Assembly: GCA_001295775.1 (NCBI GenBank)
Contig: LJIA01000006.1
Span: forward strand, 248,001 to 312,000
DNA length: 64,000 bases
Source: a beta proteobacterium AAP99
GTDB lineage: Bacteria; Pseudomonadota; Gammaproteobacteria; Burkholderiales; Burkholderiaceae_C
Reading direction: 5' to 3'
Positions 1 through 7,870 of this stretch are shown here, piece after piece (the stretch's first letter is position 1; each line of letters opens with the position of its first letter). The notes below the pieces were generated by a model. It searched no databases. It was given only the letters and a program-made list of their open reading frames with translations, and was not told the origin of the DNA. Both the position numbers and the translations under genes were made by a program.

Positions 1-129
1 GGCATGGGCAAGGCCGGGGGCTATGCCATTCAGGGCCTGGCCGGCGCCTATGTGACGCAGATCCGCGGCAGCTACAGCGGCATCATGGGCCTGCCGCTGG
101 CAGAAACCGCCGCGCTGCTCAGGATTTGA
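1..129 (+). CDS. maf: Maf family nucleotide pyrophosphatase, C-terminal end
   Basis: Only the last 42 codons and the stop are in the window. The translated end contains [10 protein letters not shown] and the sequence [12 protein letters not shown], the highly conserved C-terminal block of Maf proteins. Maf enzymes are cytoplasmic house-cleaning pyrophosphatases that hydrolyse dTTP/UTP or modified nucleotides to monophosphates. The partial sequence does not settle the YhdE (dTTP/UTP) versus YceF (m7GTP) subfamily. It lies upstream of rng in the same direction, the usual maf-rng arrangement, but a 229-bp gap with a repeat copy separates them here. Confidence 0.85.
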   Translation, partial: GMGKAGGYAIQGLAGAYVTQIRGSYSGIMGLPLAETAALLRI

Positions 130-168
130 TTGGCCGATTTCATTTCTTTCTTGAAAAGCAAGATGGCA

Positions 169-207
169 CTTTCCGCTTTTCTGGCGGACTTATTGGGCCG
201 TTTTCGG
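169..207 (+). repeat. REPIN-like intergenic repeat, copy 1
   Basis: The sequence CTTTCCGCTTTTCTGGCGGA is followed by a diverged tail ending TTTTCGG. TCCGC (172-176) pairs with GCGGA (184-188) around a 7-base loop. The AT-rich stretch just upstream (TTTCTTTCTTGAAAAG, from 144) resembles the leader of the copies near 31.1, 41.5 and 59.6 kb. The element lies in the maf-rng gap (130-358), where nothing else is recognisable. Confidence 0.5.
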
Positions 208-358
208 TTCCGACCTCGGATAGCCGAATATGAAACAAATGAGCAATGGTGCGGGTTTCGGGGCATGCCCCTGCAGTACATCAGGCACTGACCACGGCAC
301 GGCGCGCTCTGCTGCGCTGCGTGCTTGAGGCGCCCTGCACTGCCGCTACATTCGGCCC

Positions 359-1828
359 ATGCTGGAAGACATCATCATCACCCAGAGCGACCACGAAACC
401 CGCGTGGCCGTGGTCTCGCAGGGCGCCGTGCAGGAGCTGCATGTCGAGCGCACGAGCGTGCAGGGCTGGGTGGGCAACATCTACCTGGGCAAGGTCGCGC
501 GCGTGCTGCCGGGCATGCAGAGCGCCTTTGTGAACATCGGCCTGGAGCGCGCAGCGTTTCTGCACGTGGCCGACATGTGGGAGCACCGCGGCGACGCGCG
601 CAAGGGCCAGCACAGCCCGCCGCCGGCCATCGAGCGCCTGCTGTTCGAGGGCCAGCCGATCATGGTGCAGGTGATCAAGGACCCGATCGGCACCAAGGGC
701 GCGCGCCTGTCCACGCACATCAGCCTGGCGGGCCGCATGCTGGTGTACCTGCCGCAGGAAAGCCATATCGGTGTCAGCCAGAAGATCGAGGGCGGCACGG
801 ATCGCGAGCAGCTCAAGAGCCGCCTGTCAGCCGCGATGCCCGAAGGCATGCAAGGCGGCTTCATCATCCGCACCCAGGCCGAGGACGCCACGGAGGAAGA
901 GCTGGCGCAGGACGTCAACTACCTGCGCGAGACCTGGAAGAGCATCTGCGAGCGCGGCGGTTCCCAGCCCGCGCCCAGCCTGCTGCACAAGGACCTGACG
1001 CTTTCCGAACGCGTGCTGCGTGACATGACGCATGACGCCACGCACCACATCAAGGTGGACAACGCCACGCTGTACCAGCAGCTGCACCAGTTTGCGCAGC
1101 GCTACACGCCGGGCGTGGTGGGCAAGCTCTCCCACTACACCGGCGAGCGCCACCTGTTCGACCTGCACCATGTAGATGACGAGATTGGCCGTGCCCTGGC
1201 GCGCCGTGTGGACCTGAAGAACGGCGGCTACCTGATCTTCGACCAGACCGAGGCCATGTGCACGATCGACGTGAACACCGGCGGCTATGTCGGCTCACGC
1301 AATTTCGAGGACACGATCTTCCGCACCAACCTGGAAGCTGCACTGGTGATCGCGCGCCAGCTGCGGCTGCGCAATCTGGGCGGCATCATCCTGATCGACT
1401 TCATCGACATGCATGAAGCCGGCCACCGCCAGCAGGTGCTGGATGAACTGAAGCGCGCGCTGGCCAAGGACCGCGTGCGCACCAGTGTCTCCGGCTTCAC
1501 GTCCCTGGGCCTGGTGGAGATGACCCGCAAGCGCACGCGCGAGAGCCTGGAACACGTGCTCTGCGAGCCCTGCGCGGTCTGCGAGGGCCGCGGCTACGTG
1601 AAGACGCCGCAGACCGTGTGCTACGAGATCCTGCGTGAAGTAGAGCGCGAGGCGCGGCAATTCAATCCGCGCGAGTTCCGCATCGTCGCCGGCCAGCCCG
1701 TGGTGGACCGCTTTCTGGAAGAGGAAAGCCCCTATCTGGCCGCGCTCGAGGAACGCATCGGCAAGCCGATCTCCCTGACGGTGGAGACCAGCTTTCCCCA
1801 GGAGCACTACGACATCGTGCTGATGTAG
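359..1828 (+). CDS. rng: Ribonuclease G
   Basis: The 489-residue length is typical of RNase G, which cleaves 5'-monophosphorylated RNA, matures the 5' end of 16S rRNA and takes part in mRNA decay in the cytoplasm. An N-terminal S1 RNA-binding domain spans about residues 35-125 (GNIYLGKVARVLPGMQSAF). The catalytic aspartates are visible as IDVNTG (Asp304) and LIDFIDM (Asp347), the same positions as in E. coli RNase G. The zinc-link cysteines appear in CEPCAVCEGRG (Cys402, Cys405). There is no long RNase E-type C-terminal scaffold, so this is RNase G and not RNase E. The stop is only 3 bp from the stop of the convergent modE. Confidence 0.96.
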   Translation: MLEDIIITQSDHETRVAVVSQGAVQELHVERTSVQGWVGNIYLGKVARVLPGMQSAFVNIGLERAAFLHVADMWEHRGDARKGQHSPPPAIERLLFEGQPIMVQVIKDPIGTKGARLSTHISLAGRMLVYLPQESHIGVSQKIEGGTDREQLKSRLSAAMPEGMQGGFIIRTQAEDATEEELAQDVNYLRETWKSICERGGSQPAPSLLHKDLTLSERVLRDMTHDATHHIKVDNATLYQQLHQFAQRYTPGVVGKLSHYTGERHLFDLHHVDDEIGRALARRVDLKNGGYLIFDQTEAMCTIDVNTGGYVGSRNFEDTIFRTNLEAALVIARQLRLRNLGGIILIDFIDMHEAGHRQQVLDELKRALAKDRVRTSVSGFTSLGLVEMTRKRTRESLEHVLCEPCAVCEGRGYVKTPQTVCYEILREVEREARQFNPREFRIVAGQPVVDRFLEEESPYLAALEERIGKPISLTVETSFPQEHYDIVLM

Positions 1829-1831
1829 GCC

Positions 1832-2701
1832 TCAACTCGGCACGGCGAGCAACACGGCGTAGGACTTGAAGCTGGCCGTGGCGCCCTGCCCGACCTTGAG
1901 GCCGAGCGCCTCCACGGCATCGTTCGTGACACTCGCAGTCACCGTGGCGCCCCCCGGCAGCGTGACACCCACCAGCGAAGACACCGCGCCCTTCTGCACG
2001 CGCGCAATCGTGCCGGCCAGCTGGTTGCGCGCCGACAGCGTATAGCCCGCAAAGTCCGTGACCAGTACCACCTCGCTGGCTTTGATGAGCGCGATCGCCT
2101 CGCCCCCCTCCTGGAGCTTCATGCGCTCTGCGGCGGCAGCGGTGATCGAGGCCGTGATCTCAAAGCCGCCGGCGATGTCGAGCGTGACCTGCACTGTGGC
2201 GGGGCCCCGCTCGATGTGGCGGATGCTGCCTGCGAACTGATTGCGGGCCGTGGTCTTCATGGTCAATCTCCGTAGCAGCGCGGCAAGCGCCGGTTGTTCG
2301 AGCAGCCAGGCATCCTGCATGCGCAGAAAGTCCACATGACGCGCCTGCAGCTCTTGCCATGCGGCCAGCAGCTGGTGGGCGGCGGGCGTCAGGCGCGAGC
2401 CGCCACCACCCGCGCCGCCCTGCGTGCGTTCGATCAGGGGCGCGCGCGCAAGATTGGTGGCGGTGTCCATCAACAGCCAGGCGCCCTTGTAGCTGTAGCC
2501 CGCCGTGCGCGCGGCTTTCTGCAGGGAACCGGTGAGCTCCACGGCGCGCAGCAGCTCGAAGAAGCGCGCGTCCAGCCGGCCGGCAAGCTTCAGCTCACCC
2601 GAGAGCAGGCTGCCGGCCACTGCGGGCGCCTGCGCGCCGAGTGGCAGTGCTGCATCCGCCAATGGCGCGCGGTTCTCGCAGTGCGCTGTGCCGGTGCTCA
2701 C
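1832..2701 (-). CDS. modE: Molybdate-responsive transcriptional regulator ModE
   Basis: The protein has 289 residues. A LysR-type winged helix-turn-helix lies at about residues 40-110 (TGSLQKAARTAGYSYKGAW, typical ModE), followed by two tandem Mop molybdate-binding domains at about 148-215 and 222-287, each starting with a TxARNQ/SARNQLAG-type motif. ModE binds molybdate, dimerises and represses molybdate transport genes. The gene is last in the modB-modA-modC-modE operon and overlaps modC by 4 bp (ATGA), so it is translationally coupled to its likely targets. A matching palindrome sits directly upstream of modB (5023-5046). The glycine-rich GGAGGGGS wing is usual in this family. Confidence 0.95.
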   Translation of the reverse strand: MSTGTAHCENRAPLADAALPLGAQAPAVAGSLLSGELKLAGRLDARFFELLRAVELTGSLQKAARTAGYSYKGAWLLMDTATNLARAPLIERTQGGAGGGGSRLTPAAHQLLAAWQELQARHVDFLRMQDAWLLEQPALAALLRRLTMKTTARNQFAGSIRHIERGPATVQVTLDIAGGFEITASITAAAAERMKLQEGGEAIALIKASEVVLVTDFAGYTLSARNQLAGTIARVQKGAVSSLVGVTLPGGATVTASVTNDAVEALGLKVGQGATASFKSYAVLLAVPS

Positions 2702-3483
2702 GGCGCCTTGCCCTCGCCGAGCATCGCCCGCAGCAAGGCTTCATTCGGCCGCGGGCTGCGGGCGGGCTCGGCGTTCAGCGCGCTGCGCACCCGCTCGCGG
2801 CTCTCAGCGCGATCAAGGTCCACCTCGCGCACGACCTGCCCGCCCTCCATCAGGAAGGCGACGTTTGCCAGCGCGAGCACGTCATCAATGTCGTGCGTGA
2901 TCATCACCATCGGGATGCCCACGCGCTGGCGCACGGCGGCAAGCTCTTCGCGCAGCTGCTGGCGCAGCATCGGGTTGAGCGCAGCAAAGGGTTCGTCCAG
3001 CAGCAGCACCTGCGGCTTGCACACCAGCGCGCGGGCCAGGGCCACGCGCTGCTGCTGGCCGCCGGAGAGCGTGGCCGGGCGGCTGGCGGCCATTGCGCTG
3101 AGACCGAAGGATTCGATCAGGTCATCGACCCGCTGCGCGTCCTCTGCACTCAGGCGCTTGATCCAGTTCGTCAGGCCGAAGGCAATGTTCTCGCGCACGG
3201 ACAAGTGCGGAAACAGCGCATAGCTCTGGAACAGGTAGCCCACCTGCCGATCGCGCGCCGGCAGGCTGATGGACTGCCCGGCATCGAAAAGCGTCTTGCC
3301 CGCCACACGTACATGGCCCAAACGCGGCGCGATCAGCCCGGCCATGGCCTGCAGCGTGAGCGACTTGCCCGCCCCCGAGGGGCCATAGAGCGCAACCACG
3401 GGCGCGTCGGTGGCGAAGGCAGCGTCCAGGTCGAAGCGGCGCTTGCCGTCAGACACGCTGAGCTGGATGGCGACGTCGATCAT
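2698..3483 (-). CDS. modC: Molybdate ABC transporter ATP-binding protein ModC, short form
   Basis: The 261-residue ATPase has Walker A GPSGAGKS (residues 34-41), signature LSGGQQQRVALARAL, Walker B LLLDEPFAAL and the H-loop MITHDID. It would energise ModB to import molybdate bound by ModA. E. coli-type ModC is about 350 residues with a C-terminal Mop/TOBE domain; this protein ends about 30 residues after the ATPase core and lacks that domain. The assignment to molybdate over other CUT-like ATPases rests on modA, modB and modE in the same operon. modA ends 20 bp upstream and modE overlaps by 4 bp. Confidence 0.93.
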   Translation of the reverse strand: MIDVAIQLSVSDGKRRFDLDAAFATDAPVVALYGPSGAGKSLTLQAMAGLIAPRLGHVRVAGKTLFDAGQSISLPARDRQVGYLFQSYALFPHLSVRENIAFGLTNWIKRLSAEDAQRVDDLIESFGLSAMAASRPATLSGGQQQRVALARALVCKPQVLLLDEPFAALNPMLRQQLREELAAVRQRVGIPMVMITHDIDDVLALANVAFLMEGGQVVREVDLDRAESRERVRSALNAEPARSPRPNEALLRAMLGEGKAP

Positions 3484-3503
3484 GCGCGCTCGCGGCCGTT
3501 CGC

Positions 3504-4286
3504 TCAGGGCTTGCCGAAGCCAAGGCGCGTGAGGACAGCCTGCGCCTCCGCGCCGTTGAGGTAGGCGGCAAACTCGCGCGCCAGGGCCGCCTGCCTGCTG
3601 CCGGCCACCACGGCCACGGGGTAGGTAATGGGCGAGTGTCCGGTGGCAGTGAGCGTGACGCGCACCTTGTCCTTCATGATCTCGGCGTCGGTGCGGTACA
3701 CGAAGCCGGCTTCCACCTCACCGCGGGCCACGTAGTCCAGCACCTGGCGCACGTTGTCGGCAAAGACCATCTTCGCTTCCAGCGCCGCCCAGAGCTGCGC
3801 GGCCGTGAGCGCCTGTTGCGTGTAGCGGCCCACGGGTACGGTGGCCGGCTTGCCCACGGCGATGCGCTTGACCTCCGGCCGGCCCATGTCGGCCAGGCGA
3901 GTCAGGGCCGGCGCGCTCTGTACGGGGCTGATCAGTACCAGCGTGTTGCTGGCAAAGTCGCGCCGCGTGGCGGCGTCGATCACCTTCTGCGCCACGCCGC
4001 GGTCCATGGTCTCCTGGTCGGCACTGGCAAACACGTCCACCGGCGCGCCCTGGATGATCTGCTGCACCAGCGCGCCGGACGAGGCGAAGTTGAAGCGCAC
4101 GGTCACGCCGGGCCGGGTGGACTCGAAGCGCGAGCCGATCTCGCGCATGGCATCGGTCAGGCTGGCGGCCGCGGAGACGGTCAGTTGCTGAGCGCTGGGC
4201 TGCTGGGCGTGCGCAGTCAGCGGCAGCCAGGCGGCGGCAAGGACACCCAGGGCAAGCAGCGCGGCGCGGCGTGAAACCTGATGCAT
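3504..4286 (-). CDS. modA: Periplasmic molybdate-binding protein ModA
   Basis: This is the solute-binding protein of the molybdate ABC importer. It begins with a Sec-type signal peptide (MHQVSRRAALLALGVLAAAW, cleavage probably after AHA) and continues with SAAASLTDAMREIG and NFASSGALVQQI, the family's oxyanion-binding blocks. I place the start at 4286 because GGAG lies 6 bases upstream and the length (260 residues) matches ModA. Starts at 4298 and 4343 are also open, the latter overlapping the modB stop by 4 bp. It acts in the periplasm and hands molybdate or tungstate to ModB. Confidence 0.93.
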   Translation of the reverse strand: MHQVSRRAALLALGVLAAAWLPLTAHAQQPSAQQLTVSAAASLTDAMREIGSRFESTRPGVTVRFNFASSGALVQQIIQGAPVDVFASADQETMDRGVAQKVIDAATRRDFASNTLVLISPVQSAPALTRLADMGRPEVKRIAVGKPATVPVGRYTQQALTAAQLWAALEAKMVFADNVRQVLDYVARGEVEAGFVYRTDAEIMKDKVRVTLTATGHSPITYPVAVVAGSRQAALAREFAAYLNGAEAQAVLTRLGFGKP

Positions 4287-4339
4287 CAGAGACTCCATGG
4301 GAAGGATCTGCGGCGCAGGCCGCAATGAAGCAGGCGCAC

Positions 4340-5014
4340 TCATCGGCGCGACAGAAAGTGGTTGGACGCGACCAGGATCGCGATTGACACAAGCGAAATC
4401 ACCACGGCGAGCAACAGCGCCACATCGTCCTTGCCAGCCTGCACGGCGTCATAGATGGCCATCGACGCCGTCTGCGTCTGCCCCGGGATGGAGCCGGCCA
4501 CCATCAGCGAGGCGCCGAACTCGCCCATTGCCCGCGCAAAGGCCAGCAGCGTGCCCGCCAGAATGCCCGGCCAGGCCAGCGGCAGCGTCACGCGCATGAA
4601 CACGGACCAGCGCGACTGGCGCAGCGTGCGCGCCGCGGCCTCCAGAGTCTGATCCACCTGCTCGAAGGCGGTGCTCGCCCCCTTGAGGACCAGGGGCAGC
4701 GCCACTAGCGCACTGGCGATCACGGCGCCGTGCCAGTTGAAGATCACCGTGTAGTCAAAGTGCGTGCGCAGCCAGCTGCCGATGGCGCCGTTGCGCCCCA
4801 TCAGCACCAGGATGCCGTAGCCCAGCACCGTGGGCGGCAGCACCAGCGGCAGCATGCACACCGCCTCGAGCACCCGCCGCCCGGGCAGGCGGGTGCGCGC
4901 CACCACCCAGCCCAGCGCCAGACCGGCCAGCAGGGCAATGAGGGTGGCGACGGTGGCCACGCGCAGGGTGAGCAGCAGCGGCGCAGCGTCGAATTCGCGC
5001 AGAAGATCGTGCAT
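4340..5014 (-). CDS. modB: Molybdate ABC transporter permease ModB
   Basis: The 224-residue inner-membrane protein has about five to six hydrophobic segments and the binding-protein-dependent permease EAA loop (EAARTLRQSRWSVF), which docks on ModC. LPLVLPPTVLGYGILVLMGR is the characteristic ModB/CysT block. It is the first gene of the modBACE operon; E. coli has the order modA-modB-modC. No clear Shine-Dalgarno is visible, and the ModE-like palindrome begins only 9 bp upstream of the start codon. Confidence 0.95.
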   Translation of the reverse strand: MHDLLREFDAAPLLLTLRVATVATLIALLAGLALGWVVARTRLPGRRVLEAVCMLPLVLPPTVLGYGILVLMGRNGAIGSWLRTHFDYTVIFNWHGAVIASALVALPLVLKGASTAFEQVDQTLEAAARTLRQSRWSVFMRVTLPLAWPGILAGTLLAFARAMGEFGASLMVAGSIPGQTQTASMAIYDAVQAGKDDVALLLAVVISLVSIAILVASNHFLSRR

Positions 5015-5022
5015 GGTGGGAT

Positions 5023-5046
5023 CGTAATGTAGCGGACTACATCACG
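5023..5046 (-). promoter_or_regulatory. Putative ModE operator upstream of modB
   Basis: CGTAATGTAG (5023-5032) and CTACATCACG (5037-5046) form an inverted repeat with a 4-base centre and a single mismatch. Known ModE boxes are palindromes of the CGTTATAT/ATATAACG type, and the operon encodes ModE itself. Position and symmetry are seen directly; ModE as the binder is inferred. Confidence 0.6.
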
Positions 5047-5069
5047 AAACTCTGTACAGACGCCTGCCG

Positions 5070-5176
5070 CTTTCCGCTTGTCTGGTGCGGATCTTCAGGG
5101 AGTGTGGCTGGAGACGCGCTGCAGGAGCGGATCTTCAGGGTGATGCTCTGGAGATCCGCACCAGACAAGCGAAAAC
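5070..5176. repeat. REPIN-like intergenic repeat, copy 2 (inverted pair)
   Basis: A forward unit CTTTCCGCTTGTCTGGTGCG starts at 5070 and continues GATCTTCAGGG. A reverse unit, ATCCGCACCAGACAAGCGAA, lies at 5154-5173. The two arms can pair over about 30 bases with four or five mismatches. GCGGATCTTCAGGG is repeated directly at 5087-5100 and 5127-5140. The pair lies between the start of the mod operon and the 3' end of the small membrane-protein genes. Nothing else is recognised in 5047-5244. Confidence 0.75.
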
Positions 5177-5244
5177 CGGGCATCGCCCCCGAACTTCAGC
5201 CCCGACCTTCCGCCGCAACGGAGCGTGCGGCTGCGAACCGCAGC

Positions 5245-5463
5245 CTAGGCGCGCGCGTCGTTCGGCTGGGGCCAGTCAAGGAATGCGAACACCCAGAGCG
5301 CCACCACCCCGATCACTGGAACGAGTCCGAGCAGCGCCCACCAGGGTGAATAGCCGGCCCGCCGGACGATCCGGCTGAACAGAACTGCGGGCAACGCGAA
5401 CACCAGCAAGCCCAGCACGATCACCAGCGGATGCATCGCGCCATGAAGAGAGAACGCACCCAT
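5245..5463 (-). CDS. Small membrane protein, twin B
   Basis: The 72-residue protein has two predicted membrane helices (PLVIVLGLLVFALPAVLF and ALLGLVPVIGVVALWVFAF) joined by the short basic loop RIVRRAGYSPWW. I do not recognise a named family. The loop plus second helix (RxAGxSPxxxLxxxxPxIG, then LAF/FAFxxWP) is shared with the 59-residue protein encoded just upstream, which suggests tandem duplication. The start follows GGAGG inside the end of the upstream gene, 3 bp after its stop, so the two are probably co-translated. It may be a small scaffold or subunit in the inner membrane; the function is unknown. Confidence 0.7.
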   Translation of the reverse strand: MGAFSLHGAMHPLVIVLGLLVFALPAVLFSRIVRRAGYSPWWALLGLVPVIGVVALWVFAFLDWPQPNDARA

Positions 5464-5466
5464 GGT

Positions 5467-5646
5467 TCAGCCCTCCGCAGCGTCAGGCCGCGCCGGCCAG
5501 GGCGCGAACGCCAGCACCGCAGCAACGATCAATAGACCGATGAAAGGCACGGCAGCCACCAGGGACAGATAGGGGCTCAAACCCGCGCGCTGGCAAATGC
5601 GCCACAGCGGGATCACCAGCAGCAAGGCAACGACCACGGCGTACAT
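5467..5646 (-). CDS. Small membrane protein, twin A (59 residues)
   Basis: This frame is short but well supported: ATG at 5646 is preceded by GGGAGGG about 5 bases upstream. The product starts MYAVVVALLLVIPLW, has a middle loop RICQRAGLSPYLSL and a second helix VPFIGLLIVAAVLAF, and ends WPARPDAAEG. Its pattern of RAG-SP, P-IG and LAF-WP matches the 72-residue protein that follows after 3 bp. Both would span the inner membrane twice. No database family is known to me. It may share a transcript only with its twin: the next upstream gene on this strand, for the SUMF1-like protein, ends 139 bp away. Confidence 0.7.
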   Translation of the reverse strand: MYAVVVALLLVIPLWRICQRAGLSPYLSLVAAVPFIGLLIVAAVLAFAPWPARPDAAEG

Positions 5647-5785
5647 CCGACCCTCCCTCGAAAACCAGTCGCGCGCATCGATGGGCGCGAGATCCTCGGC
5701 CGAATGTAGCGACGCGACCCGCGCGCGCCAATCGCCAGAGTGCGCGCACGCGCTGCGCGGTCAGCCAGCCGACAGCGGCGCCCGC

Positions 5786-6568
5786 TCAGTCGCGCGCGCA
5801 GCGAAAGCCGATGTAGACGACCGCGGTGTCAGCCGGCTTGTCCTGCAGGCGGTCGGCACGCATCTGCACAGAGCCGTACCACCAGGAGCCGCCACGCGTG
5901 CGGCGCGGTGCATTGCCGGTGGCGCTGCGCGGTTCGTCCACCCATTCCCAGGCGTTGGCGCCCATGTCGAACAGGCCGTTCACGCCGGCCTGTGTGGTGC
6001 CGACGCGGGCATGCCCGTCACCACGCAACAGGCGGGCTCCGCCATTCACGGCGCGGCTCTTTGCGGCGGCGCCGCAGTCGTTCAGGCACTGGGCGCCGGC
6101 GGGGGAGTCTCCCGTGGGGAAGGCATAGGTCTTGCCCCGCACAAATGGCGCCGGCGCTTGAGCACGCTGCTCGGTATAGGCGGCGCTGACCCATTCCGCG
6201 TCGGTGGGCAGGCGGCCGCCGGCCCAGCGGCAGAAGGCTTGCGCCTCGTCGAAGGTTAGTTGCACCGCCGGCTCGTCGTCGACCGCAGGGCTGCCGAAGG
6301 GGCGCGCCCAGGTCCAGCCCGGCTTCTTGGCCCAGCCGGCTTCATAGACCTCGCCGCCGCCCTCGCGCTCGGCGCGGGTCTGGGTGCCGGTGGCCTGCAC
6401 AAAGCGGCGGAACTGGCCAACGGTCGTCTCCGTGCGCGCAATGCTGAAGGCACCCACCGGCTGCCAGTCGATGCCAGCCGGGTTGGCGTGCGCCCCAGCC
6501 GGGGGCTGCGCGTGCGCGGCCGTACTAATCGCCAGTGCGGCAACGAGCATGGCGGCGCGGCACGACAT
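5786..6568 (-). CDS. SUMF1/FGE-sulfatase-fold exported protein
   Basis: The 260-residue protein has an N-terminal signal peptide (to about AHA, residue 19) and a formylglycine-generating-enzyme-like fold: TTVGQFRRFV, LTFDEAQAFCRWAGGRLPTD, the WEWV block, RGGSWW and a terminal GFRCA. True formylglycine-generating enzymes need a pair of active-site cysteines shortly after the GGSW block; here that stretch reads GGSWWYGSVQMRADR with no cysteine. Sulfatase activation is therefore unlikely, and the fold probably has another periplasmic role. It starts 8 bp after the apbC stop, so it is likely co-transcribed with apbC. The ATG at 6550 is an alternative start. Confidence 0.8.
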   Translation of the reverse strand: MSCRAAMLVAALAISTAAHAQPPAGAHANPAGIDWQPVGAFSIARTETTVGQFRRFVQATGTQTRAEREGGGEVYEAGWAKKPGWTWARPFGSPAVDDEPAVQLTFDEAQAFCRWAGGRLPTDAEWVSAAYTEQRAQAPAPFVRGKTYAFPTGDSPAGAQCLNDCGAAAKSRAVNGGARLLRGDGHARVGTTQAGVNGLFDMGANAWEWVDEPRSATGNAPRRTRGGSWWYGSVQMRADRLQDKPADTAVVYIGFRCARD

Positions 6569-6576
6569 GCGCGTGC

Positions 6577-7665
6577 TCAGGTGTTGCGGCTGACCACGAT
6601 GGTCGGGAAGAGCTTGCTCGTGTCCTTGGCCTTTTCGGCGACCTTGATCGCCACCTTCCGGGCGATGGCCTTGTAGGTCTGCGCCTCAGAGCCGTCCGGA
6701 TCAGCCACGACCGTGGGCTTGCCGGAATCCGCCTGCTCGCGGATCTTCAGGCTCAGGGGCAGGCCACCGAGATAGTCCACGCCATATTCCGTGGCCATGC
6801 GCTCGCCGCCGCCGGAGCCGAAGATGTGTTCCTGATGCCCGCAGTGGCTGCAGGTGTGCACGGCCATGTTCTCCACCACGCCGAGGATGGGGATGCCCAC
6901 CTTCTCGAACATCTTCACGCCACGGCGCGCGTCCAGCAGGGCGATGTCCTGCGGCGTGGTGACGATCACCGCGCCCGTCACCGGCACCTTCTGCGAGAGC
7001 GTGAGCTGGATGTCGCCTGTGCCGGGCGGCATGTCGATGATGAGGTAGTCCAGATCCTTCCAGTTCGTCTTCTCCAGCAGCTCGGTCAGGTAGCCGGAGA
7101 TGATCGGACCGCGCAGCACCATGGGCGTATCCTGATCCACCAGCAGGCCCACGGAGATGATCTGCAGCCCGTAGTTCTCCTTGGGCTCCATGAGCTTGCC
7201 GTCCATGGTTTCGGGCTTGCCGGAGACATCGAGCATCATGGTCTGGCTCGGGCCGTGGATGTCGGCATCCAGCATGCCGACGCGCGCGCCTTCGGCCGCG
7301 AGCGCCAGAGCGAGGTTGGCGGCCGTGGTGCTCTTGCCCACGCCGCCCTTGCCGCTGGCCACGGCAATGATGTTCTTCACGTTGGGCATGACCGGCACAC
7401 CGCGCTGCACGGCGTGCGCAATCACTCGCGAATACACGTTGGCACGCACCGTGGTGGCGCCTGCTGCGGTAATGGCCTGCACCACCGCGTCGCGCAGCGG
7501 CGCAATCTGGCTCGCTGCCGGGTAGCCGAGTTCGATGTCCAGGCTCACCACATCGCCGTCGACATTGATGTTCTTCACCGACTTGGTGCTGACGAAATCG
7601 CGCCCGGTGTTGGGGTCGATCACGCCCGCCAGCGCCGTCTTCACACCCTCCTGGTTGAGTGCCAT
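6577..7665 (-). CDS. apbC: Iron-sulfur cluster carrier protein ApbC (Mrp/NBP35 family)
   Basis: The 362-residue cytoplasmic P-loop ATPase carries and transfers [4Fe-4S] clusters. An N-terminal DUF59/MIP18-like domain (about residues 5-85) precedes the deviant Walker A GKGGVGKS (105-112), then DADIHGPSQ and DMPPGTGD. The cluster-binding CxxC is present as HTCSHCGH. The start at 7665 gives the usual N-terminus of DUF59-Mrp fusions; the frame is open further upstream to 7740. It is divergent from the CorC-like gene, 205 bp away, and its position is near metG, a common betaproteobacterial neighbour. Confidence 0.93.
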   Translation of the reverse strand: MALNQEGVKTALAGVIDPNTGRDFVSTKSVKNINVDGDVVSLDIELGYPAASQIAPLRDAVVQAITAAGATTVRANVYSRVIAHAVQRGVPVMPNVKNIIAVASGKGGVGKSTTAANLALALAAEGARVGMLDADIHGPSQTMMLDVSGKPETMDGKLMEPKENYGLQIISVGLLVDQDTPMVLRGPIISGYLTELLEKTNWKDLDYLIIDMPPGTGDIQLTLSQKVPVTGAVIVTTPQDIALLDARRGVKMFEKVGIPILGVVENMAVHTCSHCGHQEHIFGSGGGERMATEYGVDYLGGLPLSLKIREQADSGKPTVVADPDGSEAQTYKAIARKVAIKVAEKAKDTSKLFPTIVVSRNT

Positions 7666-7870
7666 CGAATCAATTTCCTTGTGAATTGCGAACCTGCTGC
7701 ATGCACCCATCTGGGGCGAACCCCAATCCGGGGCACGCACTGCGGGCCTGAGGCTCCGGAGATTAGCAATGCACGGAGGCTGTCCGAATCGGCAAAACCG
7801 CTATGCTTGCCGTCCCGTTCAACTCTTGCCGATGCCGGTGCGCCCCAAGCGTGGCGACAAGCCGCTCGGC

